Source: Betaproteobacteria bacterium (lineage in GTDB: Bacteria > Pseudomonadota > Gammaproteobacteria > Burkholderiales > Casimicrobiaceae). From it: 51,972 nucleotides of DNA. This document shows, piece after piece, positions 9,888-17,305 of this stretch. The translations under genes and the position numbers were made by a program. Position 1 is the stretch's first letter. Every line of letters starts with the position of its first letter. The stretch is from positions 1-51,972 of the forward strand of contig JAGXBK010000004.1 of assembly GCA_018971195.1 (NCBI GenBank), written 5' to 3'. The notes under the pieces are model-generated. The model did no database searches. It was not told the origin of the DNA and worked only from the letters and a program-made list of their open reading frames with translations.

Positions 9888-9911
9888 GAGCCGGGACTTC
9901 AAGGTCGTTGA

Positions 9912-9920
9912 TGCTAAGAT
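9912..9920 (+). promoter_or_regulatory. Candidate extended -10 promoter of moaC
   Basis: TGCTAAGAT at 9912-9920 is an extended -10 element (TG, one base, TAAGAT). It would start transcription near 9927, upstream of both possible moaC ATGs. No good -35 is seen, which is tolerated by extended -10 promoters. Confidence 0.4.
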
Positions 9921-10011
9921 GCCGCCCTCGCCAAGGAGTTCACTGCGACGGCCGAGTGCCGTCGAAGGATTCATGCCGCGCCCATCCAAACCGGGATCCG
10001 TCTCCAGGCGC

Positions 10012-10584
10012 ATGCGCAGCGACACGGCAGGCGCCGAACCGGGCGCGCGGCCGCCACGCGCCGCGTCCGGTCGCGAATCCTCGCGCACGCGGCAGGACGA
10101 CCGCACCGGAGCGCATTTTACCCACTTCGACACGGCCGGCCAGGCGCACATGGTCGATGTCGGGGCCAAGGACGTGACCCGGCGCGTTGCCCGCGCCGGT
10201 GGCCGCATCGCGATGAAGGCAAGGACCCTCGAGCTGATTCGCGCCGGAACTGCGAAGAAGGGTGACGTGCTGGGGATCGCGCGCATCGCGGCCATCCAGG
10301 CCGCCAAGCGCGCGTCCGAGCTCATTCCACTCGCGCATCCGCTGATGCTGACGCGCGTCGCCGTCGATTTCGCCCATGTCGACGAGGGGCCGGCCGTCGC
10401 CATCGAGGTCACGGTCGAGACCCGCGATCGCACCGGCGTCGAGATGGAAGCGCTGACCGCCGTCGCCGCCGGGCTGCTGACGATCTACGACATGTGCAAG
10501 GCCGTCGACCGCGGCATGCGCATCGAGGGCATTCGCCTGCTCGAGAAGAGCGGCGGCCGGTCGGGACACTACAAGGTCGACTGA
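10012..10584 (+). CDS. moaC: Cyclic pyranopterin monophosphate synthase MoaC
   Basis: MoaC converts 3',8-cyclo-GTP (made by MoaA) to cyclic pyranopterin monophosphate in molybdenum cofactor synthesis. The family core begins at [18 protein letters not shown]; later come [31 protein letters not shown] and [11 protein letters not shown] with the catalytic Lys and Asp, ending [10 protein letters not shown]. Usual length is about 160 residues; this reading has 190, the extra being a basic, Ser/Arg-rich N-terminal tail. I took the ATG at 10012; an ATG at 9973 with a nearby AAGGA is also possible, and no start codon closer to the core exists. No other Mo-cofactor gene is in the window. Confidence 0.9.
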   Translation: MRSDTAGAEPGARPPRAASGRESSRTRQDDRTGAHFTHFDTAGQAHMVDVGAKDVTRRVARAGGRIAMKARTLELIRAGTAKKGDVLGIARIAAIQAAKRASELIPLAHPLMLTRVAVDFAHVDEGPAVAIEVTVETRDRTGVEMEALTAVAAGLLTIYDMCKAVDRGMRIEGIRLLEKSGGRSGHYKVD

Positions 10585-10628
10585 AAGGCCAACTTGGCAG
10601 CCGCGGAACCGCGGCAGGAGGGCAGGAG

Positions 10629-10838
10629 ATGAAAAGCGCTCTGGTCTGGATCGGGCGGGCGGCAGGCGCGATCGGTGTCGCGATTTGCGCGCTGGCTCTG
10701 GTTGCGCGGGTCACCGCTCACTACACGGTCGGCAGCTACCAGGTGGGGACCCTGCTGCTCGCCGGCACCGCGGCGATGGTCGCCGGCTGCCTGGCGCTGC
10801 TGTGGGCGCTGACCTCGCGCGACGGACAGGACCGCTGA
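10629..10838 (+). CDS. Small two-helix membrane protein of unknown function
   Basis: Protein of 69 residues preceded by a very strong ribosome site (GGAGGGCAGGAG) that decides the ATG at 10629. It consists of two hydrophobic segments (about 10-28 and 40-60) with a short tyrosine-containing turn (HYTVGSYQVG) and a charged tail (SRDGQDR). It lies 44 bases after moaC and may share its transcript. I recognise no family. It ends 5 bases before the end of the opposing mannonate dehydratase gene. Confidence 0.65.
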   Translation: MKSALVWIGRAAGAIGVAICALALVARVTAHYTVGSYQVGTLLLAGTAAMVAGCLALLWALTSRDGQDR

Positions 10839-10843
10839 CCGCC

Positions 10844-12052
10844 TCACCAGTCCCACATCGTCCCGTCCTCGAGGCGGTTCACCGGCAGGGCGCTTGCCTT
10901 GTACGGATAGCGGGACGCGAGCGTCTCGTCGATGTCGACGCCGTGGCCCGGCGCGTTTCCAGGATGCAGGTAGCCGTCGGCGAAGTGGTAGGCGTGCGGG
11001 AACACGGCATCGGTCTCCGGGGTGTGCCGCATGTATTCCTGGACGCCGAAGTTGTGCACCCAGGTGTCGAAATGCAACGCAGCACCCATGCACACCGGCG
11101 ACAGGTCGGTCGCGCCGTGCGACCCGGTGCGCACCTGGTGGAGTTCGGCAAGATGCGCGATGCGCCTCAGGTGGGTGATGCCTCCTGCGTGGACAACGGT
11201 GGTGCGGATGTAGTCGATCAGCTGTTCGCCAATCAGCGTCTGGCAGTCGAAGATGGTGTTGAAGACCTCACCGACCGCGATCGGAGTGACCGTGTGCTGG
11301 CGGATCAGTCTGAACGATTCCTGGTTCTCGGCAGGCGTCGGATCCTCCATCCAGAATAGCCGGTAGGGCTCGAGTGCGCGCCCGAGGCGTCCCGCCTCGA
11401 TCGGCGTCAGCCGGTGATGGACGTCGTGGAGCAGGTGATGCTCGAAGCCGAAGCGTGCGCGGATGGCGTCGAAGAGCTTGGGCACGTGGTCGAGGTAGCG
11501 CGCCGTCGACCAGATGTTCTCGGTGGCGATGGCTGCGTCCGCGGGCTCGTAGTACAGTTTGTCCTTCGCGACGCCGTAGGTCGACGCGAGCCCCGGAATC
11601 CCGCATTGCGCCCGGATCGCCTTGTAGCCCATGTCGATGTAACGGGCGACCTCGTCAACCGTTTCCGCGATGTCGCGGCCGTTCGCGTGCCCGTAGACCA
11701 TGACGCCGTCGCGGCTGGCCCCGCCGAGGAGCTCGTAGACCGGCAGGCCGGCGACCTTGCCCTTGATGTCCCAGAGGGCCGTATCGACGGCAGCGATCGC
11801 GCTCATCGTGACCGGTCCGCGCCGCCAGTACGCGCCGCGGTAGAGGTACTGCCAGGTGTCCTCGATGCGCGCGGGATCGCGGCCGATCAGCGCGGGGACG
11901 ACGTGCGCGGTCAGGTAGGTGGCGACCGCCAGCTCGCGGCCGTTCAGCGTCGCGTCGCCGATGCCGGTGACCCCGTCGTCGGTCTCGATCTTCAGGGTGA
12001 CGAAATTGCGGCCGGGGCAGGTGACGATGACGCGGGCTGCGGTGATCTTCAT
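10844..12052 (-). CDS. manD: D-mannonate dehydratase (ManD/RspA group, enolase superfamily)
   Basis: Dehydrates D-mannonate to 2-keto-3-deoxy-D-gluconate. The start ATG at 12052 gives 402 residues, exactly the ManD length, beginning [21 protein letters not shown]; longer in-frame readings add unrelated sequence. With this start the catalytic residues fall on the published ManD positions: Arg147 and Tyr159 (the Tyr/Arg base), metal ligands Asp210 (LLHDVHHR), Glu236 (WMEDPTP) and Glu262 (VGEVFN), acid His212, and C-terminal Trp402. Position 314 is Ala. The gene is divergent from the GntR regulator and shares an operator region with it. With the uronate isomerase and fructuronate reductase further along, it completes the glucuronate branch. 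Confidence 0.95.
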   Translation of the reverse strand: MKITAARVIVTCPGRNFVTLKIETDDGVTGIGDATLNGRELAVATYLTAHVVPALIGRDPARIEDTWQYLYRGAYWRRGPVTMSAIAAVDTALWDIKGKVAGLPVYELLGGASRDGVMVYGHANGRDIAETVDEVARYIDMGYKAIRAQCGIPGLASTYGVAKDKLYYEPADAAIATENIWSTARYLDHVPKLFDAIRARFGFEHHLLHDVHHRLTPIEAGRLGRALEPYRLFWMEDPTPAENQESFRLIRQHTVTPIAVGEVFNTIFDCQTLIGEQLIDYIRTTVVHAGGITHLRRIAHLAELHQVRTGSHGATDLSPVCMGAALHFDTWVHNFGVQEYMRHTPETDAVFPHAYHFADGYLHPGNAPGHGVDIDETLASRYPYKASALPVNRLEDGTMWDW

Positions 12053-12133
12053 GGCGCAAAGCCTCGGGGGGAGCGGGACGAGGATGGCGGCGACCGGCAT
12101 CGCGGGGCGGCCCACGGCCGGGAGTGAGGTCCG

Positions 12134-12154
12134 GTGGTCTAACCACTTGACCAC
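12134..12154. promoter_or_regulatory. Putative operator of the GntR regulator: three GTGGT half-sites
   Basis: GTGGT (12134-12138), CTA, ACCAC (12142-12146), TTG, ACCAC (12150-12154). The first two halves form a perfect palindrome with core TGGTNNNACCA, the motif known for FadR-subfamily GntR proteins; the third repeats the half-site 8 bases on. It covers the -35 of the GntR promoter and the expected start point of the manD promoter, so one bound protein could repress both. Confidence 0.6.
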
Positions 12155-12176
12155 AGTATAGCGGCGTCGCTATGAT
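12147..12176 (+). promoter_or_regulatory. Promoter of the GntR-type regulator gene
   Basis: TTGACC (12147-12152), 18-base spacer, TATGAT (12171-12176): five of six matches at each hexamer. Transcription would start near 12183, which is downstream of the ATG at 12172; this is the main reason for choosing the TTG at 12211 as the regulator start. Confidence 0.6.
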
Positions 12177-12183
12177 GCGTCCA
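12155..12183 (-). promoter_or_regulatory. Candidate promoter of manD
   Basis: On the minus strand TGGACG (12183-12178), 17-base spacer, TATACT (12160-12155). The expected start point is near 12148, inside the half-site array. It overlaps the oppositely directed GntR promoter. Confidence 0.45.
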
Positions 12184-12210
12184 CATCGCGTCGCCGGGGA
12201 GAAACCACCG

Positions 12211-12978
12211 TTGCCTCTTACCGCTGTCGAGCCCAAGCGTCTGTATCGCCAGATCGCCGATCAGCTCGCGCAGCTGATCGCGAGCGGCGAATTCGCTGCC
12301 GGTTCGCGCCTGCCCGCCGAGCGCGAGCTCGCGGCGTCGCTGGGCGTGAGCCGGGCATCGGTGCGCGAGGCGATCATCTCGCTGGAAATGAACGGGTTGG
12401 TGGAGGTCCGCGTCGGGACCGGCATCTTCGTCACGCGTCCGCCCGAAGGTGTGCTGCGCGCGGGCGGGGACGGCGGCCCGGGGCCCTTCGAGCTGCTCGC
12501 GGCGCGCAGGATGGTCGAGGGCGAGATCGCCGCGCTGGCGGCCAAGGGCGCAACCGCTGCGGACGCCGACGCGCTGCGCGAGAGCGTCGTGCGGATGGAG
12601 GCGATGCTCGACGACTTCCATGCGCGCGAAGCCGAGGACCGCGATTTCCACATGCTCGTGGCGCGCGCGAGCGGAAACAGCTCGCTCGAGCTGGTCGTCG
12701 AGGGCCTGTGGAATCAGCGCGCCGGACTGTGGGGCCGGCTGCAGCAGCATTTCCATACGCGCGAGCTCGCCGTGAAGACCATCCGCGACCACGCGGCGAT
12801 CGCGAAAGCCATCGCCAACCGCGATCCCGAGGCGGCGCGCGCGGCGATGCACCGGCATCTGTCGCGGGTCGTACGCGTATTCCAGCGTGGCGTCGACGCC
12901 GAGGCGGGCCGTTCCGCCGCGACGCCGCGCCCCACATCGGCCCGGCACCCTGCGCGGCAGGCGAAGGCGCGGGCATGA
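12211..12978 (+). CDS. GntR-family transcriptional regulator, FadR/FCD subfamily (probable uronate repressor)
   Basis: Predicted one-component repressor of the surrounding uronate genes. The winged-helix domain covers about residues 10-75 (PKRLYRQIADQL, SRLPAERELAASLGVSRASV), followed by an all-helical FCD ligand domain (about 90-225) with EDRDFHMLVARASGN and a late HRHL, the usual metal and ligand positions. I start it at the TTG at 12211, which has a GGGGAG ribosome site 9 bases upstream and gives 255 residues; the ATG at 12172 lies within the predicted -10. Relatives include UxuR and ExuR of E. coli, which respond to fructuronate or galacturonate; the inducer here is inferred from context. 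The last 30 residues are a basic, Ala/Arg-rich tail. Confidence 0.9.
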   Translation: MPLTAVEPKRLYRQIADQLAQLIASGEFAAGSRLPAERELAASLGVSRASVREAIISLEMNGLVEVRVGTGIFVTRPPEGVLRAGGDGGPGPFELLAARRMVEGEIAALAAKGATAADADALRESVVRMEAMLDDFHAREAEDRDFHMLVARASGNSSLELVVEGLWNQRAGLWGRLQQHFHTRELAVKTIRDHAAIAKAIANRDPEAARAAMHRHLSRVVRVFQRGVDAEAGRSAATPRPTSARHPARQAKARA

Positions 12979-13077
12979 ATCTCATCTCGTCGTGGCCCGT
13001 CGAGGGACACGTTCGTTCCCGCGGTCGCCTTGACGCGCATCGGCGATCGATCGTCGACAACTGAAGGAGGAACTGCA

Positions 13078-14289
13078 ATGAGCAACCACAAGAAATGCCC
13101 TGGCGAGTTGCGTCGCCAGACGCTGCGCCTGATGACCGGCGCCGCGATTACAGCGCTGGCGCTCGGATCGACCGCAGCGATGGCGCAGGTTCCCCCACTG
13201 CCGAAGAGCCCGGTGACGATCAACATCGTCGATGTCGCCGGCAATCTTGCGCTGACGCAGGACGCCATCGAGGCCTACCAGAAGGCGCACCCGAACCTGG
13301 TGTCGAAGTTCAATTTCACGAAGGCCCCGGCGCCCGAGCTGCCTGGCAAGCTGAAGGCGATGCAGGCGGCAGGACGCAGCGACATCGACATGGTGCTGAC
13401 GGGCACGGACTTCCTCGCCGCCGGAATCGAGCAGGGCGTGCTGATGAAGATCCTGCCGGCCGACGCGTCGAAGTTTCCCAACCTGATGGCGAACTACCAG
13501 CCGGCGGCAGCGAAGATGCAGGAGCTGGCCGGTGACTACGGTATCGAAGTGACGTTCATGCCGGCCGGGCCGCTGATCGAATACAACCCGGCCACGGTCA
13601 AGGATGTCCCGACGACCCCGGCGCAACTGCTCGCGTGGTGCAAGGCGCATCCGAACCGCCTGATCTACGCCCGGCCCGCGAACTCGGGTCCGGGCCGGAC
13701 GTTCCTGATGGGCTTGCCCTACCTGCTGGGCGACAAGAATCCGAAAGACCCGGTCAATGGCTGGGACAAGACCTGGGCGTACCTGCAGGAGCTCAATTCC
13801 TGCATCGAGTACTACCCGTCGGGTACCGGCGCGGTGATGAAGGAGCTGGGCGAAGGCTCGCGCGACATGACGCCGACGGTGACCGGCTGGGACCTGAATC
13901 CACGCGCGCTGGGCATCGTGCCGAAGAGCTTCAAGGTCGCGCCATTCAAGGGCATGACCTGGGTCAACGACGCGCATTACATGGTCATTCCCAAGGATGT
14001 GGCGCCCGACAAGGTTGCAGTGGTCCTCGACCTGATGGCCTACCTGCTGACCCCGCACGCTCAGGCCTATACCTACGACGAGGGCTATTTCTACCCGGGA
14101 CCTGCGGTCAAGGGCGTGACGATCGCCATGGCGCCGAAGAAGAGCCAGGAATCGATCAAGGAATACGGGCGTCCCGAGTACGCCGGCTGGCTGAAGGAGT
14201 TTCCGCATACGCAGTCGCTTCCTCCCGACGCGCAGGTGAAGGCGTTTGCGCTGTGGGACCAGAAGGTCGGCGCGAAGAAGACCCGGTAA
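13078..14289 (+). CDS. ABC transporter substrate-binding protein (probable sugar-acid importer)
   Basis: Periplasmic binding protein of 403 residues, family 1 type. A strong AAGGAGG site precedes the ATG at 13078. Residues 1-37 are a signal peptide with an Arg-rich start, cut after AMA (twin Arg are not in a Tat motif). The mature protein begins VPPLPKSPVTINIVDVAGN and has no lipobox. It is followed by a matching ATPase and two permeases, and flanked by uronate catabolic genes, so I infer a hexuronate or a related sugar acid as substrate; sequence alone would also allow polyamine, iron or other small-molecule binding. A strong stem-loop between this gene and the ATPase gene may raise its relative expression. 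Confidence 0.85.
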   Translation: MSNHKKCPGELRRQTLRLMTGAAITALALGSTAAMAQVPPLPKSPVTINIVDVAGNLALTQDAIEAYQKAHPNLVSKFNFTKAPAPELPGKLKAMQAAGRSDIDMVLTGTDFLAAGIEQGVLMKILPADASKFPNLMANYQPAAAKMQELAGDYGIEVTFMPAGPLIEYNPATVKDVPTTPAQLLAWCKAHPNRLIYARPANSGPGRTFLMGLPYLLGDKNPKDPVNGWDKTWAYLQELNSCIEYYPSGTGAVMKELGEGSRDMTPTVTGWDLNPRALGIVPKSFKVAPFKGMTWVNDAHYMVIPKDVAPDKVAVVLDLMAYLLTPHAQAYTYDEGYFYPGPAVKGVTIAMAPKKSQESIKEYGRPEYAGWLKEFPHTQSLPPDAQVKAFALWDQKVGAKKTR

Positions 14290-14298
14290 GGCAGTCGA

Positions 14299-14333
14299 TC
14301 GCGCACGGCCGCCGGGAAGCAGGCCGTGCGCGA
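14299..14333. repeat. Long intercistronic stem-loop between binding protein and ATPase genes
   Basis: A perfect 12-base inverted repeat, TCGCGCACGGCC (14299-14310) and GGCCGTGCGCGA (14322-14333), with an 11-base loop. No T-run follows, so it is not a classic terminator. Such structures after binding-protein genes are known to stabilise the upstream message or attenuate the downstream one. Confidence 0.6.
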
Positions 14334-14340
14334 CACCTGA

Positions 14341-14356
14341 ATCCGCCGCGGCGGAT
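14341..14356. repeat. 16-base perfect palindrome
   Basis: ATCCGCCG followed directly by CGGCGGAT, without a loop, 7 bases after the stem-loop at 14299-14333. It could be a protein site or simply part of the same intercistronic element; I see no second copy in the window. Confidence 0.4.
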
Positions 14357-14452
14357 CGTCGGTGATGCCGGCGACGCGCTGCACTGACCCGGATCGGCCG
14401 GGCGCGGCTGCGGAAGCGGCAGTGCGCCCTCGTCGATCGTCACGAGCCGACA

Positions 14453-15538
14453 ATGAAGCAGGATTTCTCCGAACTGCGCCTCGATCGCGTCACGCGGCGC
14501 TTCGCCGGCGTCGGCGGGAAGGCATTCAACGCGCTCGACGAGCTGACGATCACGATCAAGCGCGGGGAGTTCATCGCGCTGCTCGGGCCCTCCGGCTGCG
14601 GCAAGTCGACGGCGCTGAACTGCATCGCCGGACTGCTGCCATTGTCCGGCGGCACGATCCAGCTCGACGACCTGCGCATCGACACCCTGCCTCCCGAGAG
14701 CCGCGGCTTCGGGATGGTGTTCCAGAACTACGCGCTGTTCCCGCACATGAGCGTCGAGCGCAACATCGGCTTCGGCCTGCGGATGCGCGGCGTTTCCGCG
14801 GCGGAAACGACGATGCGGGTCGCCAATGCGCTGAAGCTCGTCCAGCTCACCGGGCAGGAGCACAAGCTGCCGGGGCAGCTGTCCGGCGGGCAACAGCAGC
14901 GGGTGGCGATCGCCCGCGCGATCGTCATCGAGCCGCCGCTGGTGCTGATGGACGAGCCGCTCTCGAACCTCGACGCCAAGCTGCGCATCGAGACGCGGGC
15001 CGAGATCCGGCGCATCCATCACGAGCTCGGCCGCGCGACGATCTACGTGACGCACGACCAGGACGAGGCCCTGTCGCTGGCCGACCGGATCGTCGTGATG
15101 AAGGACGGTGTCGTCCAGCAGATCGACCGGCCGCAGCAGATCTACGCGCAACCGGCGAACCTGCACGTCGCGCGCTTCATGGGCTACCGCAACGTCATCG
15201 AGATGGACGTCGAAGGCGCGACCGGGGATTGCGTCGAGCTGCGCGACCGGGGCATCCGCCTGAGCGGCGTCGCGATGCAGGCACCGCCTGGGGCGCGGGC
15301 GATGGTCGCGATGCGTCCGGAGGAGATCGTCGTCGGTGAGGGCCCCCAAGGGCGGAACACGCTCGCGGTGCGCGTCGAGACCGTCGAGTACGGCGGCCGC
15401 GATTCCCTCGTCGGCGTCGTGACGGCGACGGGCGCCCGGCTGTTCCTGCGAACCGCGCAATCGGCGGCGCCCGGCGACGCACTCTCGATCCACGTGCCGG
15501 CGGAGCGGGCGCTCGTCTACGCGCCGACGCCGGCATGA
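14453..15538 (+). CDS. ABC transporter ATP-binding protein (PotA/MalK/FbpC type)
   Basis: Cytoplasmic ATPase subunit of 361 residues powering the importer encoded around it. Walker A GPSGCGKST is at 45-53, the Q-loop in FGMVFQNYALFPHM (about 87-99), the signature LSGGQQQR at 143-150 and Walker B LVLMDEP at 163-169, followed by SNLDAKLR and the switch His in VTHDQDEAL. The last 110 residues form a TOBE-type regulatory domain (GVAMQAPPGARAMVAMRPEE). The 163-base gap from the binding protein gene contains the stem-loop and a palindrome; the permease genes follow closely. Confidence 0.93.
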   Translation: MKQDFSELRLDRVTRRFAGVGGKAFNALDELTITIKRGEFIALLGPSGCGKSTALNCIAGLLPLSGGTIQLDDLRIDTLPPESRGFGMVFQNYALFPHMSVERNIGFGLRMRGVSAAETTMRVANALKLVQLTGQEHKLPGQLSGGQQQRVAIARAIVIEPPLVLMDEPLSNLDAKLRIETRAEIRRIHHELGRATIYVTHDQDEALSLADRIVVMKDGVVQQIDRPQQIYAQPANLHVARFMGYRNVIEMDVEGATGDCVELRDRGIRLSGVAMQAPPGARAMVAMRPEEIVVGEGPQGRNTLAVRVETVEYGGRDSLVGVVTATGARLFLRTAQSAAPGDALSIHVPAERALVYAPTPA

Positions 15539-15563
15539 TGCCCGCGGCCGGCCGGGACGGCGC

Positions 15564-16439
15564 ATGAACACGCAGACCTCCGCGCTCGCCCGCGCGCCTT
15601 TCGACCGCACGCTGCTGCTCGCTGCGCCGGCGACGCTGTTCATGGTCGCGCTGTTCATCTATCCCTTCCTCTACGGGCTGTGGCTGTCGTTCGAGCCCGC
15701 CAAAGGGGACTGGCTCGCGAACTACCACAAGTTCTTCACGGCCGACAACCTGTGGCCGACGATCTGGACCACGCTGAAGCTCGCATTGCCTGCGACGCTG
15801 ATCAACGTCGGCATCGCGCTCCCGATCGCGTTCCGGATGCGCGTCAAGAGTCGCTACCAGCGGCTGATCACGACGGTCCTGGTCGTGCCGATCACGCTCG
15901 GCACCGTGCTGATCGCCGACGGGATGCTGACCTATTTCGGGCCGAAAGGCTGGCTCGCGCACCTGCTGGAGCTCCTGCCGTTCTACGAGGGGCCGATCCG
16001 GCTGACGCACAACTACTGGGGCGTGCTGATCTCGCTGGTGATCTCGGGCTTCCCGTTCGCCTTCCTGCTGATCCTGTCGTACATCACCGGCATCGACCCG
16101 GTGCTGGCCCGTGCGGCGTCGACGCTGGGAGCGAGCCCGGCCGCGCAGTTCCGCCACATCTACCTGCCGCTGCTCGCGCCGGGACTCGCGATGTGCTTCT
16201 GCCTGGCCTTCGTGCAGGCGTACTCGGTGTTCCCTTCGGCGGTGCTGCTGGGAGCGCCGGCGGGACCGACGCGCGTCATCTCGCTGGCCGCCTACGAGGC
16301 GGCGTTCGAGCAATACGACTATTCGCTGGCCTCGGCGATCGCGATGATCATGGGATTCGTCCAGTTGATCATCGTGGCGATCGTGCTGGGCCTTCGCGGG
16401 CTGTTCTATCGCGGGCCCGTCGTGGGGGGCAAGGGATGA
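15564..16439 (+). CDS. ABC transporter permease, first subunit
   Basis: Inner-membrane permease of 291 residues with about six hydrophobic segments, the first at 17-40 after a polar N-terminus. The EAA-type loop that contacts the ATPase is at ARAASTLGASPAAQFRHIYL (near 182-201), in the expected position before the last helices. It pairs with the next gene, which begins before this one ends (ATGA, 16436-16439), so the two permeases are made together. The type is PotB/ThiP-like, as in polyamine, iron and sugar-acid importers. Confidence 0.9.
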   Translation: MNTQTSALARAPFDRTLLLAAPATLFMVALFIYPFLYGLWLSFEPAKGDWLANYHKFFTADNLWPTIWTTLKLALPATLINVGIALPIAFRMRVKSRYQRLITTVLVVPITLGTVLIADGMLTYFGPKGWLAHLLELLPFYEGPIRLTHNYWGVLISLVISGFPFAFLLILSYITGIDPVLARAASTLGASPAAQFRHIYLPLLAPGLAMCFCLAFVQAYSVFPSAVLLGAPAGPTRVISLAAYEAAFEQYDYSLASAIAMIMGFVQLIIVAIVLGLRGLFYRGPVVGGKG

Positions 16440-17284
16440 GCGGCGCGAAGTCGTGGCTCGACCGCGCGTGGAGCGGCCTGCTGTGGGGCACGATGGCGGT
16501 GTTCGTCGTCAACGTGGCGATGCTGATCGCGACGGTCGCGACCAACTCGCTCGCGCGCCGGTGGCTCGGCACCTGGTTGCCGGACGGCTGGACGGTGAAC
16601 TGGTACGTCCAGGCGTGGAAGGACTACCAGCTCTCCGACATCCTGTGGGTGACGATGGAGGTCGTGCTGGCAGTCGTCCTGCTGTCGCTGCTGATCGGCG
16701 TGCCCGCCGCCTATGCGCTGGCCCGCCGCGATTTTCCGGGCAAACGCGCGCTGATGCTGCTGTTCCTGCTGCCGCTGATGGTGCCGCCGATGACCTACGG
16801 CATACCGCTCGCGACCGTGCTCTACAAGGCGCAGCTTGCGGGCACGATCTGGGGCGTGATCCTCGCCAACCTGATTCCCGCAGCGCCGTTCGTGATCCTG
16901 GTCATGACGCCGTTCATCGAGCAGATCGACCCGAACCTCGAGTCGGCGGCGCGGGTGTTCGGCGCCGGCACCGCCCGGATGTTCACGTCGATCCTCGTGC
17001 CGCTGCTCGCGCCGGGGATCCTCGCCGCATCGCTGCTGGTGCTGGTGCGCACGATCGCGCTGTTCGAGCTCACGTTCCTGACCGCAGGGCCCGATTCGCA
17101 GACCCTGGTCGTCGCGCTCTACTACGCGGTGTTTGCCGCCGGCGTGCGCGCGCCGCAGTCGATCGATGCGATGGCGATGATCTACATGGTGGTGACGCTG
17201 GTGTGGCTGCTGATCGCATTGCGCTTCGTCAACCCGACCCAGCTCGTGAGCCGCGTCAAGGAGCATCCGCGGGTGGCCGCGTGA
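16436..17284 (+). CDS. ABC transporter permease, second subunit
   Basis: Permease of 282 residues, PotC-like, with a first helix at about 17-38 (VFVVNVAMLIATVATNSL). The EAA loop is ESAARVFGAGTARMFTSILV (about 165-184). It completes a binding protein, ATPase, permease, permease set. The stop is 21 bases before the GTG of the fructuronate reductase-like gene, so transporter and catabolic genes probably share one transcript. That link is the strongest evidence for a sugar-acid substrate. Confidence 0.9.
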   Translation: MSGAKSWLDRAWSGLLWGTMAVFVVNVAMLIATVATNSLARRWLGTWLPDGWTVNWYVQAWKDYQLSDILWVTMEVVLAVVLLSLLIGVPAAYALARRDFPGKRALMLLFLLPLMVPPMTYGIPLATVLYKAQLAGTIWGVILANLIPAAPFVILVMTPFIEQIDPNLESAARVFGAGTARMFTSILVPLLAPGILAASLLVLVRTIALFELTFLTAGPDSQTLVVALYYAVFAAGVRAPQSIDAMAMIYMVVTLVWLLIALRFVNPTQLVSRVKEHPRVAA

Positions 17285-17305
17285 GCGGCGATTCGGCATC
17301 CCGAC

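Noticed and set aside
5643-9911. Very long open frame (over 1400 codons) on the plus strand
   Set aside because: It lies antisense to the hybrid kinase, LuxR regulator and M48 peptidase genes, has repetitive Arg/Asp/Gln-rich composition and no recognisable domain; it is a by-product of high-GC codon usage on the other strand.
13078-13188. Tat signal on the uronate-block binding protein
   Set aside because: An Arg-Arg pair occurs (LRRQTLRLM) but the S-R-R-x-F-L-K context is not met; an ordinary Sec signal is sufficient.
14299-14333. Intrinsic terminator after the substrate-binding protein gene
   Set aside because: The stem is strong but no T-run follows, and the ATPase and permease genes downstream clearly belong to the same transporter. 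Kept only as a stem-loop.
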